DNA of 64,000 nucleotides from Candidatus Poribacteria bacterium (GTDB lineage Bacteria; Poribacteria; WGA-4E; WGA-3G). Below the pieces are notes generated by a model that saw only the letters and a list, made by a program, of their open reading frames with translations, ran no database searches and was not told where the DNA came from. Where the stretch lies: NCBI GenBank assembly GCA_026702755.1, contig JAPPBX010000115.1, positions 1 through 64,000 of the forward strand, given 5' to 3'. Made by a program: the position numbers and the translations under genes. This document shows positions 1 through 8,755 of the stretch, piece after piece (within the stretch, counting starts at the first letter, position 1; each line of letters starts with the position of its first letter).

Positions 1-392
1 CACGCTCTTAGGCAACGCCTTTAGTAATGTGACAATAACTTTGATAAATGTCAGTACAGTTTTCTTGCTGACGAGGTTTGAAATCTTAAAATCGCGTATC
101 TTGTGGACCTAACTGTTGGAGTGTCTCCAAATCCTGCCACCATCTCGGAAAAACCTATACAAAAACGCGAACCTTTTTCGGAGAGATTTGACTAAACAAG
201 TGGCAGTAAAGTGGAAGTGCCGCATGGGGAATTCACCTACGTTCCAGTTTCAAATTGAGTACAATACTCCAGTTAGAAGTGCGACGCTTTTGGATTTGAC
301 GGAAAATTACCTATGTGGGTGCTCCAATAATAGTAGTATATGTTTTCTCCAATAATAACGGAGTGGACACTTGAATAATAAGAGGAGATAAG
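1..392. other. left intergenic region, no convincing gene
   Basis: No supported gene lies here. A 79-codon plus-strand reading frame at 116-355 has no ribosome binding site and a composition unlike its neighbours. The region holds a degenerate half of the GGCGAGG palindrome family near 67-90 (GCTGACGAGGTTTGAAATC) and an 11-bp direct repeat, CTCCAATAATA, at 322-332 and 347-357. It ends with the AGGAG-type ribosome binding site of the first gene. No clear promoter was identified. Confidence 0.5.
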
Positions 393-1211
393 ATGCGCAA
401 ATTAATAGTCCTTGCGGCTGCTATAACAGCATATCTTGCTGCAATAGTGGTTTTGCCGAGTGTTGGTGTATCTGCACCAATGGGAAAGGTAGCAATTTTT
501 ACAGAGCAAGCCGGCTGGATGGGGCAACCTGCTGCAGCCAGAGAAGGTCTGGAAATGCAAAAAATGCTCAAAACCCCGACGGATGTTGTGATATTAACCG
601 ATAAACAGATTGGCGATTGGGCAGAAGATCACACGGATAATGGGGTCTCTGACATTATTGTCACATTCGGCTGGTTTCCGACAACCTTATACACCCCCGG
701 TAACGCTGATCCTGACGGTTCCATCGCTGAAGAATTCCTTGAAGGCGGAAATGTTATCCTCAACACTGCGGATTATATTTTCTATGTCACGCAAGGCGGC
801 GGTGCTAACGGAGAACAGGGTTTGAAGAACATGATGGACATCAACGCTGATATGTGGGCTGATGGCACAGCTATTAAACCCACTGCTGATGGGAAAAAGT
901 ATACCCCTACCCTCAAGGCGTTTACCTCAGCGCGAACGTTCAAGGAAGCACAGATTGACGATCCTTGGGAAGTTGAGGTGGTTTTCGGTGATAATGGTGC
1001 AGGGTTCTTGGATCCCGCGATTGTTCACGATACCGAAACTGATGGTCGCATCGGAATTGCCTACCAAGTACCAGGGGATGACAATCTCCCACGAGGTGAG
1101 CTCTTCACCGAAATGATCGATAATTACCTGTTTGAGGTGCTCGGGCCCCAATCGGTTGACCCGAATCAAAAAGTTACTACGACGTGGGGACATCTTAAGT
1201 CAAGATTCTAA
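393..1211 (+). CDS. secreted protein of unknown function, paralogue 1
   Basis: This 272-residue protein has a signal peptide (charged MRK, then a hydrophobic stretch to about residue 27, probable cleavage after VSA), so it is probably exported. I do not recognise the family. It is a tandem paralogue of the next gene, and the most conserved blocks are GWFPTTLYTPGN (residues 93-104), ADYIFYVTQGGGANGE (126-140), INADMW, KPTADGKKYTPTL and FGDNGAGF. The alternating strands and glycine turns, with GGNVILNTADYIF, could suit a Rossmann or glutamine-amidotransferase-like (ThuA-like) fold, but that is a guess. The extreme C-terminus, TTWGHLKSRF, is echoed in the paralogue (WGNIKVTR) and may be a sorting or structural tail. 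GAGGAGA lies 7 bases before the ATG and fixes the start. Confidence 0.8.
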   Translation: MRKLIVLAAAITAYLAAIVVLPSVGVSAPMGKVAIFTEQAGWMGQPAAAREGLEMQKMLKTPTDVVILTDKQIGDWAEDHTDNGVSDIIVTFGWFPTTLYTPGNADPDGSIAEEFLEGGNVILNTADYIFYVTQGGGANGEQGLKNMMDINADMWADGTAIKPTADGKKYTPTLKAFTSARTFKEAQIDDPWEVEVVFGDNGAGFLDPAIVHDTETDGRIGIAYQVPGDDNLPRGELFTEMIDNYLFEVLGPQSVDPNQKVTTTWGHLKSRF

Positions 1212-1301
1212 CCAAACGTCGTTGGAACTTCTATTAACACTTATCGTCCCGATAATATGCTTGGTATCATCGGGGCAAACTTAAAAAGAGAGGAAAAATT
1301 A

Positions 1302-2117
1302 ATGATGCGCAACGTATTGACATTATTTTTAGTTTTGTTGATGGTTACATGCATTGTTTCAAGTTCGTCAGCTTTAGGTGATGTCGCTATCTTCAGCGAA
1401 AACACTGGATGGATTTCAAAAGACAATGCAGATATTCAGCGCGCAATCGTCTTTGATAACCTTCAAAACGCTGTTTCATCCGTTGGTGACGTTGTTTACA
1501 AAACTGACGAAGAAATCGGTCCTTGGGCAGAAGAACGTATCGATGATGGTAAGGCAGATATCCTTATCATTTTCGGTTGGTTCCCGACGACCCTTTATAC
1601 CCCCGGAAATTCGCAGGTAGATGATTCCATTGCTGAACGTTTCCTCTACGGCGGAAATATCATTCTCAATTGTGCCGATTACATCTTCTATGTTACTGAA
1701 GGTGGTGGTGCGAATGGTGAAAACGGTCTGAAAACGATTATCAATATCAACGCCGATATGTGGGGCGACGGTACGCAGATTAAGCCTACAGCCGATGGCG
1801 AAAAGTATACGCCAACACTTGAAGCGTATACCTCCAATAGACCCTTCAAAAGTGCACAGATCGTTGATCCGTGGAGCGTTGAAGTCGCTTTCGGGGATAA
1901 CGGTGCGGGGTTCTTTGATCCCGGTATTATCAAATTGAATGATAGTAGCGGACGCGTCGGTATCTGCATGCAAGAAGGAAATAATGGTGAATTGCCACGA
2001 GGACAGATACTTATTGAAATGATTGATTTCATTTCACAGCAAGCCGATGTGCTTACAGATGTTGAACCGGCAGGGAAAGCAGCTGTCATTTGGGGTAATA
2101 TCAAAGTCACACGTTAG
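1302..2117 (+). CDS. secreted protein of unknown function, paralogue 2
   Basis: This 271-residue secreted protein is a tandem paralogue of the preceding gene. The ATG at 1302 (or the adjacent one at 1305) is preferred over an upstream in-frame ATG at 1257 because AGAGAGGA lies just before it and because the protein then opens with a proper signal peptide (MMRNVLTLFLVLLMVTCIVSSSSA). It shares GWFPTTLYTPGN, YIFYVTEGGGANGENGLK, INADMW, KPTADGEKYTPTL, DPW.VEV.FGDNGAGF and LPRG with paralogue 1 over nearly the whole mature length. No catalytic signature is recognisable. The 90-base gap and the lack of a terminator between the two suggest co-transcription; a hairpin follows this gene at 2141-2181. 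Confidence 0.8.
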   Translation: MMRNVLTLFLVLLMVTCIVSSSSALGDVAIFSENTGWISKDNADIQRAIVFDNLQNAVSSVGDVVYKTDEEIGPWAEERIDDGKADILIIFGWFPTTLYTPGNSQVDDSIAERFLYGGNIILNCADYIFYVTEGGGANGENGLKTIININADMWGDGTQIKPTADGEKYTPTLEAYTSNRPFKSAQIVDPWSVEVAFGDNGAGFFDPGIIKLNDSSGRVGICMQEGNNGELPRGQILIEMIDFISQQADVLTDVEPAGKAAVIWGNIKVTR

Positions 2118-2140
2118 CCTCACAGTAAAACCGAAATTTT

Positions 2141-2190
2141 CCGCTCTTATGTCTCTGCCCTGAGGTGGAATATAAGAGCGGTTTCTATTT
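2141..2190 (+). terminator. probable terminator after the tandem secreted genes
   Basis: A perfect 10-bp inverted repeat, CCGCTCTTAT (2141-2150) and ATAAGAGCGG (2172-2181), is followed by the T-rich run TTTCTATTTT. The loop is long (21 bases), so it is a weaker candidate than a classical intrinsic terminator, but its place just behind the paralogous pair and before a new promoter fits. Confidence 0.55.
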
Positions 2191-2285
2191 TGATGGATAC
2201 TTACTTGCAGCACCCAGAGTTATTGGTGAATTATAGAAATAAGCAAACATTTACCGGTAGCTCCATAAATGCTTCTGTGGTGCCC

Positions 2286-2315
2286 TTGACAAGTTTCCCG
2301 TAAATTCGGTATAAT
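2286..2315 (+). promoter_or_regulatory. near-consensus sigma-70-type promoter
   Basis: TTGACA at 2286-2291 and TATAAT at 2310-2315 are both perfect consensus hexamers with an 18-base spacer. Transcription would begin near 2322, giving a leader of about 18 bases with AAGGAG just before the TTG start at 2340. It should drive the DHH-like gene and the overlapping beta-propeller gene. Confidence 0.8.
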
Positions 2316-2339
2316 AGATAGGCGTGGAAGGAGTGTGCT

Positions 2340-2813
2340 TTGAAACAGATTATCACACACGCAGACCCAGACCTTGATGCTATCGTCAGCGCATGGATCG
2401 CCCAAGATTTTCTCTTCCGAGAGAGTGAATCTGAGGTCTTGTTTGTGAGTCGCAAGGTTCCTGAAAAACTTATGCTGCATGCCGATTGTGTGGTAGATGT
2501 TGGGAACACATACTCGCCTGAAAATTACCGGTTCGATCACAAGCCTCCCGCATTTCAGAACAGAAACAGCACCTGCGCAACTCGGCTCATCTGGGAGTAT
2601 CTGATTGACATCGGTGTTGATGTCGCGTATCTTGAACCTTTGGTACAGATAACATATCAAGGGGATACACACCGGAATTCAGAGGCACTCAAACAGAGCC
2701 GAATCGATGGACCGCATGCCGAATTAGTAAAACTAAAAATTGAACATAAAGAGACACCAGAGGTCTATCGACAGATGGTTCTCTGGCTGAGGAGTTATAC
2801 AGAAAACTTATGA
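2340..2813 (+). CDS. short DHH/MYG1-like putative phosphoesterase
   Basis: This 157-residue protein begins with a DHH-superfamily type motif, THADPDLDAIVSAW (HxDxDA, residues 6-19). It then has VVDVGNTYSPENYRFDHK (about 51-68), which recalls the VDVGG...DH block of MYG1/UPF0160 proteins with the last His replaced by Lys. MYG1 proteins are about twice as long, so this is a short or reduced relative; metal-dependent phosphoesterase or exonuclease activity is inferred only. The start is TTG at 2340, supported by AAGGAG 7 bases upstream and by the near-consensus promoter; no ATG offers a better N-terminus. The stop overlaps the next ATG in an ATGA tetranucleotide, so the next gene is translationally coupled. 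Confidence 0.6.
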   Translation: MKQIITHADPDLDAIVSAWIAQDFLFRESESEVLFVSRKVPEKLMLHADCVVDVGNTYSPENYRFDHKPPAFQNRNSTCATRLIWEYLIDIGVDVAYLEPLVQITYQGDTHRNSEALKQSRIDGPHAELVKLKIEHKETPEVYRQMVLWLRSYTENL

Positions 2814-4129
2814 AGCAGCTTACATGTTTATTTGTTGCCCTATTTGCTATAACAGTCGTACAGGTGCAATTCGCAACTGCCGATGAATGGCACCAGTGGC
2901 GCGGTGAAAACCGAGAAGGTGTTTGGAACGAAACGGGTATCATTGAAAAATTTGAAGACGAAGAGATTCCGCTCCGTTGGCGTGTCTCTATCGGCAGTGG
3001 TTATAGCGGACCGAGTGTTGCTGATGGGCGCGTATACGTCACGGACAGACTCACAAAACCGAAACAGGTTGAGCGCGTTCACTGCTTCGATTGGGAAACA
3101 GGTGAATCACTTTGGTCTTATACTTACGATTGCGTCTATAAAATCGACTATACGGCAGGACCACGTGCAAATGTTACCGTTCATGATGGACTCGCTTATG
3201 CGTTAGGTGCGATGGGACATCTACACTGTTTCGATGCTACTACTGGTGAAGTCGTATGGAAAAGAGATCTCAATGCGGAATATGATATTCACATGCCGAT
3301 CTGGGGCATCGCGTGTGCACCCATTGTTGAAGGTGGAAACCTGATCGTTCAAATCGGCGGGAAGCCAGATGCTTGTATCGTTGCCTTTGATCGGAAAACC
3401 GGCGAAGAGAAGTGGAAAGCATTGGACGATAACGCCTCCTATTCGGCACCGATTGTCATTACGCAAGCAGGCAAACGTGTCCTAATTTGTTGGACAGGTG
3501 CTAATATCGCCGCACTTGACCCACAAACAGGAAAAATCCACTGGCTTTATCCATTTCCACCGGAAAGTTTTGAGATCGCTATCGCGACTCCTATTTTCAA
3601 TCAGAATGAATTGTTCGTCACAGAATTCCGTCAAGGGTCTCTGCTCCTGAAGCTGCCAACGGATAAGTTAGCAGTCGAACTCGGTTGGCACCGTAAGGGA
3701 AAAAACGAACAGAACACCGATGCGCTTCAGACGACTATGGCAACACCTGTCCGAATAGGCGATTACATTTATGGCGTGGATAGTTATGGCGAACTCCGCT
3801 GTCTTGACGCAGGAAACGGTGATCGGATTTGGGAAGACCTCACCGCTGTACGGAAAGCACGCTGGAGCAATATCCATTTCGTCAGTCATCCAGCAGCATC
3901 GGATAATAGGGTATGGATGTTCAACGAACATGGTGAACTTCTCATCACGGAACTTTCTCCCGAAGGACTTAACATTATCAGTCGCGCCAAATTAATCGAA
4001 CCGACGCGCGACCAATTGAACCGAAGAGGCGGCGTTACATGGGCACATCCGGCGTTTGCCTATAAGCACGTCTTTGCACGAAACGACAATGAACTCGTTT
4101 GTGCAAACTTAGCAAAAAACGAAAAATAA
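2810..4129 (+). CDS. secreted PQQ-type beta-propeller protein
   Basis: This 439-residue exported protein has a signal peptide (MKQLTCLFVALFAITVVQVQ, cleavage near FATA-D). It follows with the WHQWRGENREGV opening typical of secreted PQQ-like propellers of Planctomycetes and Poribacteria. Repeated blade motifs with DxxTGExxW spacing are visible (CFDWETGESLW, CFDATTGEVVW, AFDRKTGEEKW, ALDPQTGKIHW, CLDAGNGDRIW), so a seven- or eight-bladed propeller is expected. Such proteins resemble BamB or dehydrogenase propellers; no PQQ-dehydrogenase active-site residues are evident, so a scaffold or binding role is more likely. It overlaps the preceding gene by four bases and is paralogous in architecture to the protein at 7300-8622. 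Confidence 0.85.
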   Translation: MKQLTCLFVALFAITVVQVQFATADEWHQWRGENREGVWNETGIIEKFEDEEIPLRWRVSIGSGYSGPSVADGRVYVTDRLTKPKQVERVHCFDWETGESLWSYTYDCVYKIDYTAGPRANVTVHDGLAYALGAMGHLHCFDATTGEVVWKRDLNAEYDIHMPIWGIACAPIVEGGNLIVQIGGKPDACIVAFDRKTGEEKWKALDDNASYSAPIVITQAGKRVLICWTGANIAALDPQTGKIHWLYPFPPESFEIAIATPIFNQNELFVTEFRQGSLLLKLPTDKLAVELGWHRKGKNEQNTDALQTTMATPVRIGDYIYGVDSYGELRCLDAGNGDRIWEDLTAVRKARWSNIHFVSHPAASDNRVWMFNEHGELLITELSPEGLNIISRAKLIEPTRDQLNRRGGVTWAHPAFAYKHVFARNDNELVCANLAKNEK

Positions 4130-4153
4130 AACTGAACCACGGAGGTTAAAGTA

Positions 4154-7147
4154 TTGGACACGACTCGGACACCAGAGGTAAACTTACGCCCTGGCGAACA
4201 ACTTCACGGCTTTGAGGTAAAATCCGTCACACCGATTCATGAATTGCGATCGGTAAACATTGAGTTAACACATCAGCATAGCGGGGCACGCCTGTTACAT
4301 CTCTATACAAACGACACGGAAAATCTTTTCTCTATTAATTTCCCAACCCCGCCATCGGATGATACCGGTGTACCGCATATCCTTGAGCACGCGGTTTTGG
4401 CAGGCTCACACAAATTTCCGGTTAAAGAACCCTTTTTTGAGATGATTAAGATGAGCATGGCGACATTTATTAACGCCATGACGAGTGCTGATTTTACCTG
4501 CTATCCGGTATCAAGCAACGTCAAAAAAGATCTCTTCAACTTAGCGGAAGTCTACTTTGACGCGGTCTTCCATCCCTTATTGACGGAGAACACCTTCAAG
4601 CGCGAAGGACATCACCTCGCTCCCGTTGATCCAGAGGATCCGACCGGCGATTTAAAGATAACAGGTATCGTCTATAACGAGATGAAAGGTGCATTCTCAG
4701 ATCCCGAGGCTCGTTTATACCGATCAATGATTTGTCAACTGCTTCCCGATACTCTTTACGCTTGGGAATCGGGTGGTGATCCAGATGCCATCCCGGATTT
4801 GACTTATGAGCAGCTCAAAGGGTTCCATGAAACCTATTATCATCCGAGCAACGGTTATTTTGTCCTTTACGGTGACATTCCAACGAGCGATTATCTTGCG
4901 TTCCTCGCTGATAAGTTGGATAGGATCCCCCAAAACGCTGCAAGTGCTGCCCTGCGCCCCTTGCGACCGGAAGTCACGCACCAACCGAAGTGGGACGCGC
5001 CACGACTTGTAACGGATACCTACCCTGTTGGGGCGGATGAACCGCTTACAGAAAAGACGTATCTCATGCTCAGTTGGATCATCGGAGATGCAACCAACCC
5101 AGAAGAGGTTGTCTTGGGTCGAATCTTGAGTCTCATTCTGCTTGGCAACGAAGCGGCACCTCTCCGTAAGGCGATTATTGATTCCAAGCTCGGTGCTGAC
5201 ATCGTGTTTTCTGGTGCAAGCTCTATTGGACCCGCAGCCACTTTTTACATCGCACTCAAGGGGAGTGAAGCGGATCGCGTTGAAGCGTTTACGCAGCTGG
5301 TCAATGACACCCTAACACAGATTGCGGATTCAGAGATTGATAGCGAAAAAGTGGAAGCAGCCTTTCAACAAGCAACCTATCATTATCAAGAAGTCGCGTC
5401 AATGTTCCCGCTTCGCATGCTCTACCGCGTCATCGAAGGCTGGATATATGAAAAAGATCCTGACACCTTCCTGAAGATGGGAGAAAGCCTCACTGATGTC
5501 CGTGAGCAGTGGCTGGAAAATCCATCAATTTTCAACCAATTGATCCGGGAAAGGTTTATTGAGAACCCGCATCGCCTGACGAATGTACTCTCTCCCGATG
5601 GTGACATGCAGTCAAAAACGGACGCTGAACTCGTTGAACGGATGAAGGAAACGCGGTCACAGTTGACTGATGAAGAAGTCCAGCGAATTGCCGCCGATGC
5701 TGCTGAACTTGAACGTCTTAATGGCGTCCCGAATTCACCGGAAGCACTCGCGAATCTGCCACAACTCCAAGTCAGCGATCTCCCTGAAAAACCGAAACAT
5801 ATTCCCACAACGGTTGAAAATATCGGTGAACAGGTCCTGCTCCGCAGCGATGTTTTTGCCAACGGTGTCAACTATCTTGTGCTAAACTTCGATTTGCAAG
5901 GGTTGCCAGAGCATCTCTGGACGTATCTACCCAGATATACCGATGCTATTAGCAAACTCGGTGCCGCTGATATGAATTACGAAGAAATGGCACAACGAAC
6001 ATCAGCGGTCACCGGTGGGATTGGATGCTCACCCGGGTTTTCTACATACGCGCTTGACCCGAATCGTTTCATGCAGAGCATGTCCTTTCACCTGAAAGCA
6101 CTTGATGGTAAAATGGATGCCGCGTTGGATGTCCTGCACGATCTACTTTTCGCTGTGAATCCACGCGACACGGAACGTCTTAGAGATGTGATGGTCCAGG
6201 CTGTTGCGGAATACCAGACAGAAATGATCCACGACGGCTCAAGTACCGCAATTCATCATGCTTCGCGCGGACTCTCATCGAACGCGCATCTCGCTGAGAT
6301 CATCTATGGTCTGCCACAACTCCGCAATAGCGAAACCCTCCTTAACAATTTTGACGAACTTAACACCGACCTTATGGGTCATATAGAAGGGATTCGCGAT
6401 TTCCTGTTAGCACGTGGACGGGTGACCATCAGCTTCACCGGTTCCGATCCGGCTTTTGACACAACGCGAACCAAGCTTGGTGAATGGCTTGACGCGATGC
6501 GGGACGAACCCGTTACCTCAGAGCCAATTGCGTTCCCGCAGTTTGAGACACCACCGAGAGAGGGATTAGCCGGTCCCATTCAGATTGCGCACTGCGCGCA
6601 CGTAATGCCGGCACCGCACTACTCCCATCCGGATTCGACGCTGCTGACAATTGGCGCACATCTCATTCGACTGGATTACATACTGAGTGAAATCCGCTTT
6701 AAGGGCAACGCCTATGGTGCGCGGTTTAGTTATAGTCCTTATGAAGCAGTTCTCTGTCAATCCTCGTTTCGCGATCCACACGTCGCACGCACGATCAATG
6801 TCTTTGAGGAAACCGTTGACTATGTTAAACAGGTAGAATGGACACAGACAGACATAGACCGCGCGATTATCGCTACGGCAAAAGATGGTGAGAGACCGAT
6901 TCGTCCAAGTTCCGCAGCAAGAGAGGCACTGAGTCACCATCTCGTTGGTCAGACGCGCGAGATGCGAGAGGAACGCTACGCACAACTCCGACGTGCCACC
7001 CCTACTGAGGTGAAACGTGCATTGCTCCAACTCTTGGAGGAAAACGGAGATAAAGCCGCGGTGTGTGCCGTTTCAAGTCGTGAGAAACTGGAAGCCGCGA
7101 ACAATGAATTGGCGCAACCTCTCGTCATTGAAGATATTTTAAGTTAA
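4154..7147 (+). CDS. M16C metalloprotease, presequence protease/falcilysin type
   Basis: This 997-residue zinc protease carries the inverted HXXEH motif as HILEH at residues 75-79, with the distal glutamate in VYNEMKGAFSDPEA at E176. That spacing matches PreP (His77, Glu80, His81, Glu177). Length and the four-domain organisation also fit PreP or Cym1, enzymes that degrade short unstructured peptides inside a closed chamber. No signal peptide is seen, so it is probably cytoplasmic. The start is TTG at 4154, supported by GGAGG at 4141-4145; no nearby ATG gives the usual N-terminal region. It follows the beta-propeller gene by 24 bases and may be in the same transcript. Confidence 0.92.
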   Translation: MDTTRTPEVNLRPGEQLHGFEVKSVTPIHELRSVNIELTHQHSGARLLHLYTNDTENLFSINFPTPPSDDTGVPHILEHAVLAGSHKFPVKEPFFEMIKMSMATFINAMTSADFTCYPVSSNVKKDLFNLAEVYFDAVFHPLLTENTFKREGHHLAPVDPEDPTGDLKITGIVYNEMKGAFSDPEARLYRSMICQLLPDTLYAWESGGDPDAIPDLTYEQLKGFHETYYHPSNGYFVLYGDIPTSDYLAFLADKLDRIPQNAASAALRPLRPEVTHQPKWDAPRLVTDTYPVGADEPLTEKTYLMLSWIIGDATNPEEVVLGRILSLILLGNEAAPLRKAIIDSKLGADIVFSGASSIGPAATFYIALKGSEADRVEAFTQLVNDTLTQIADSEIDSEKVEAAFQQATYHYQEVASMFPLRMLYRVIEGWIYEKDPDTFLKMGESLTDVREQWLENPSIFNQLIRERFIENPHRLTNVLSPDGDMQSKTDAELVERMKETRSQLTDEEVQRIAADAAELERLNGVPNSPEALANLPQLQVSDLPEKPKHIPTTVENIGEQVLLRSDVFANGVNYLVLNFDLQGLPEHLWTYLPRYTDAISKLGAADMNYEEMAQRTSAVTGGIGCSPGFSTYALDPNRFMQSMSFHLKALDGKMDAALDVLHDLLFAVNPRDTERLRDVMVQAVAEYQTEMIHDGSSTAIHHASRGLSSNAHLAEIIYGLPQLRNSETLLNNFDELNTDLMGHIEGIRDFLLARGRVTISFTGSDPAFDTTRTKLGEWLDAMRDEPVTSEPIAFPQFETPPREGLAGPIQIAHCAHVMPAPHYSHPDSTLLTIGAHLIRLDYILSEIRFKGNAYGARFSYSPYEAVLCQSSFRDPHVARTINVFEETVDYVKQVEWTQTDIDRAIIATAKDGERPIRPSSAAREALSHHLVGQTREMREERYAQLRRATPTEVKRALLQLLEENGDKAAVCAVSSREKLEAANNELAQPLVIEDILS

Positions 7148-7181
7148 ACCTATGTTTACTTATATACACCTACCTTTACAG

Positions 7182-7275
7182 GGACTGAACTTACGCAGCC
7201 CTCTTTGCTGGCGAGGTTTAAAACCTCGCCAGCAGTGAGCGGGCCTTAAAATTTACCAAAAACTTGCGTAAGTCC
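7182..7275. mobile_element. MITE-like element with GGCGAGG palindrome
   Basis: This non-coding element has outer inverted ends: GGACTGAACTTACGCA at 7182-7197 faces TGCGTAAGTCC at 7265-7275, whose complement is GGACTTACGCA, so the left end has a five-base insertion. Inside is a nearly perfect palindrome, arms GCTGGCGAGGTTT (7207-7219) and AAACCTCGCCAGC (7221-7233). No target duplication is obvious. The internal palindrome recurs at 22223-22251 without these ends. Confidence 0.6.
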
Positions 7276-7299
7276 TAAGTAAAATGAAAGGAGTGAAAG

Positions 7300-8622
7300 A
7301 TGAAAAGAATTGCAATTTTGACGATTTGTATCTTTGCTTTAGCAGCGGTTGTGGTGTTTGCCTCACAGCCGGTCGGTTTTGAGAAAAACTGGCATCATTG
7401 GCGCGGACCGCATGCTACGGGTGCCGCTGTCGATGCTAACCCTCCGACGACATGGAGTGAAACCGAAAACATCCGTTGGAAAATCGCTATCCCCGGGACC
7501 GGACATGCTGCACCAATTATCTGGGAGGACAAAATCTTCATCCAGACGGCTATTGAGGTTAAGGCAAACGAGTCTGAGGGGGATGATAATCCATTCGGCG
7601 GCTTCTTCGGAGGAAATAAGGAGCCACTGTATAAATTTGACCTTCTCGCCATCAATCGGAGCGATGGAAGTATTCTTTGGCAGAAGACGCTTCGAGAAAT
7701 ACAACCGCATGAAGGAACGCACGGGGATGCCACTTACGCTTCAAACTCGCCGGTCACCGACGGTGAGCACATCTACGCCTATTTCGGTTCACGCGGACTC
7801 TACTGCGTGGATATGATGGGCAATGTGAAGTGGGAAAAAGACATCGGTACAATGTATAAGAGGAACACATTCGGTGAAGGAAGTTCGCCTGTCCTTCATG
7901 GAAACACACTTGTTATCCAGCAAGACCACGAAGGTGATTCCTTTATTACCGCGCTTGACAAGCGGACAGGGGATGTACTCTGGAAGACCGATCGCGATGA
8001 AAGAACGACTTGGTCTTCGCCTGTTGTTGTAGAACATGATGGAAAAGCACAAGTAATTACGACAGGTACGAATCGTGTTCGTAGTTACGATTTGGAGACC
8101 GGAAAACTGTTATGGGATGGCGACGGCTTGACTGCTAACAGTATTCCTTCACCTGTTGCTGCTGAAGGGTTTGTTTATCTTATGAGCGGTTTCCGAGGTA
8201 GTGAATTGCAGGCAGTTTACCTTGCTAAGGCAAGTGGTGATATTACCGATTCTGGCGCAATTGCCTGGGAATATAATCGGGATACGCCGTATGTACCATC
8301 ACCACTCCTCTATAAGGATGCAATCTATTTCTTAAAGGAGAACAGAGCCATCCTCACCGCCTTCGATATCAAAACGGGGGAAGCACACTATGGACCTAAG
8401 CGGTTACAGGGCGTTTCCGGTGTCTATGCGTCCATTGTTGGAGCAGGGGATCGCGTCTATATCGCTGGACGGAACGGTGTCGTCAACGTTATCCAGCACG
8501 GTCCTGAATTTAGCATCATAGCGGAAAACACCCTGGACGATAGTTTCAACGCATCGCCCGCGATTGTCGGTTCAGAGTTATATCTCCGTGGCGGTCAGTA
8601 TCTCTACTGTATTGCGGAGTAA
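7300..8622 (+). CDS. secreted PQQ-type beta-propeller protein
   Basis: This 440-residue protein has a signal peptide (MKRIAILTICIFALAAVVVFA) and the same NWHHWRGPHATG opening seen in secreted PQQ-like propellers. Blades carry the repeated AINRSDGSILW, ALDKRTGDVLW, SYDLETGKLLW and AFDIKTGEAHY signatures. A glycine-rich loop (NPFGGFFGGNKEP, near residue 100) lies between the first blades. It is likely periplasmic or surface-exposed. The ATG at 7300 follows AAAGGAGTGAAAG. It is related in architecture to the protein at 2810-4129 but diverged. No PQQ-binding or cytochrome motif is visible, so enzymatic activity is unproven. It faces the minus-strand SDR gene across a structured spacer. Confidence 0.85.
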   Translation: MKRIAILTICIFALAAVVVFASQPVGFEKNWHHWRGPHATGAAVDANPPTTWSETENIRWKIAIPGTGHAAPIIWEDKIFIQTAIEVKANESEGDDNPFGGFFGGNKEPLYKFDLLAINRSDGSILWQKTLREIQPHEGTHGDATYASNSPVTDGEHIYAYFGSRGLYCVDMMGNVKWEKDIGTMYKRNTFGEGSSPVLHGNTLVIQQDHEGDSFITALDKRTGDVLWKTDRDERTTWSSPVVVEHDGKAQVITTGTNRVRSYDLETGKLLWDGDGLTANSIPSPVAAEGFVYLMSGFRGSELQAVYLAKASGDITDSGAIAWEYNRDTPYVPSPLLYKDAIYFLKENRAILTAFDIKTGEAHYGPKRLQGVSGVYASIVGAGDRVYIAGRNGVVNVIQHGPEFSIIAENTLDDSFNASPAIVGSELYLRGGQYLYCIAE

Positions 8623-8634
8623 GTCGTTATCAGT

Positions 8635-8690
8635 TTTAACCATCAACTCGTCTACAGATACTTTTACGAAGGCGCGAGTTGATGGTTAAA
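8635..8690. repeat. 16-bp perfect inverted repeat between convergent genes
   Basis: TTTAACCATCAACTCG (8635-8650) and its exact complement (8675-8690) are separated by 24 bases. The structure sits between a plus-strand and a minus-strand gene that both end here, so it may act as a bidirectional terminator or RNA 3-prime stabiliser, although no long T run follows. The adjoining heptad repeat at 8691-8741 forms a second hairpin. Confidence 0.65.
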
Positions 8691-8741
8691 GTTGTCAGTT
8701 ACAAGAGAACTTTGTTAAACGAAAACCTCTTAACTGACAAC
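8691..8741. repeat. inverted heptad-repeat element
   Basis: GTTGTCAGTTACAAGAG (8691-8707) faces CTCTTAACTGACAAC (8727-8741), so the two ends of this short element are complementary apart from one inserted base. The GTTRTCA heptad followed by AAGAG is the same unit found at 51590-51630, 58811-58982 and 60058-60326. Confidence 0.65.
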
Positions 8742-8755
8742 TGACAGCCAATTAT

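Noticed and set aside
116-355. 79-codon plus-strand frame at the left edge
   Set aside because: No ribosome binding site or promoter, no family-like composition, and it overlaps direct repeats.
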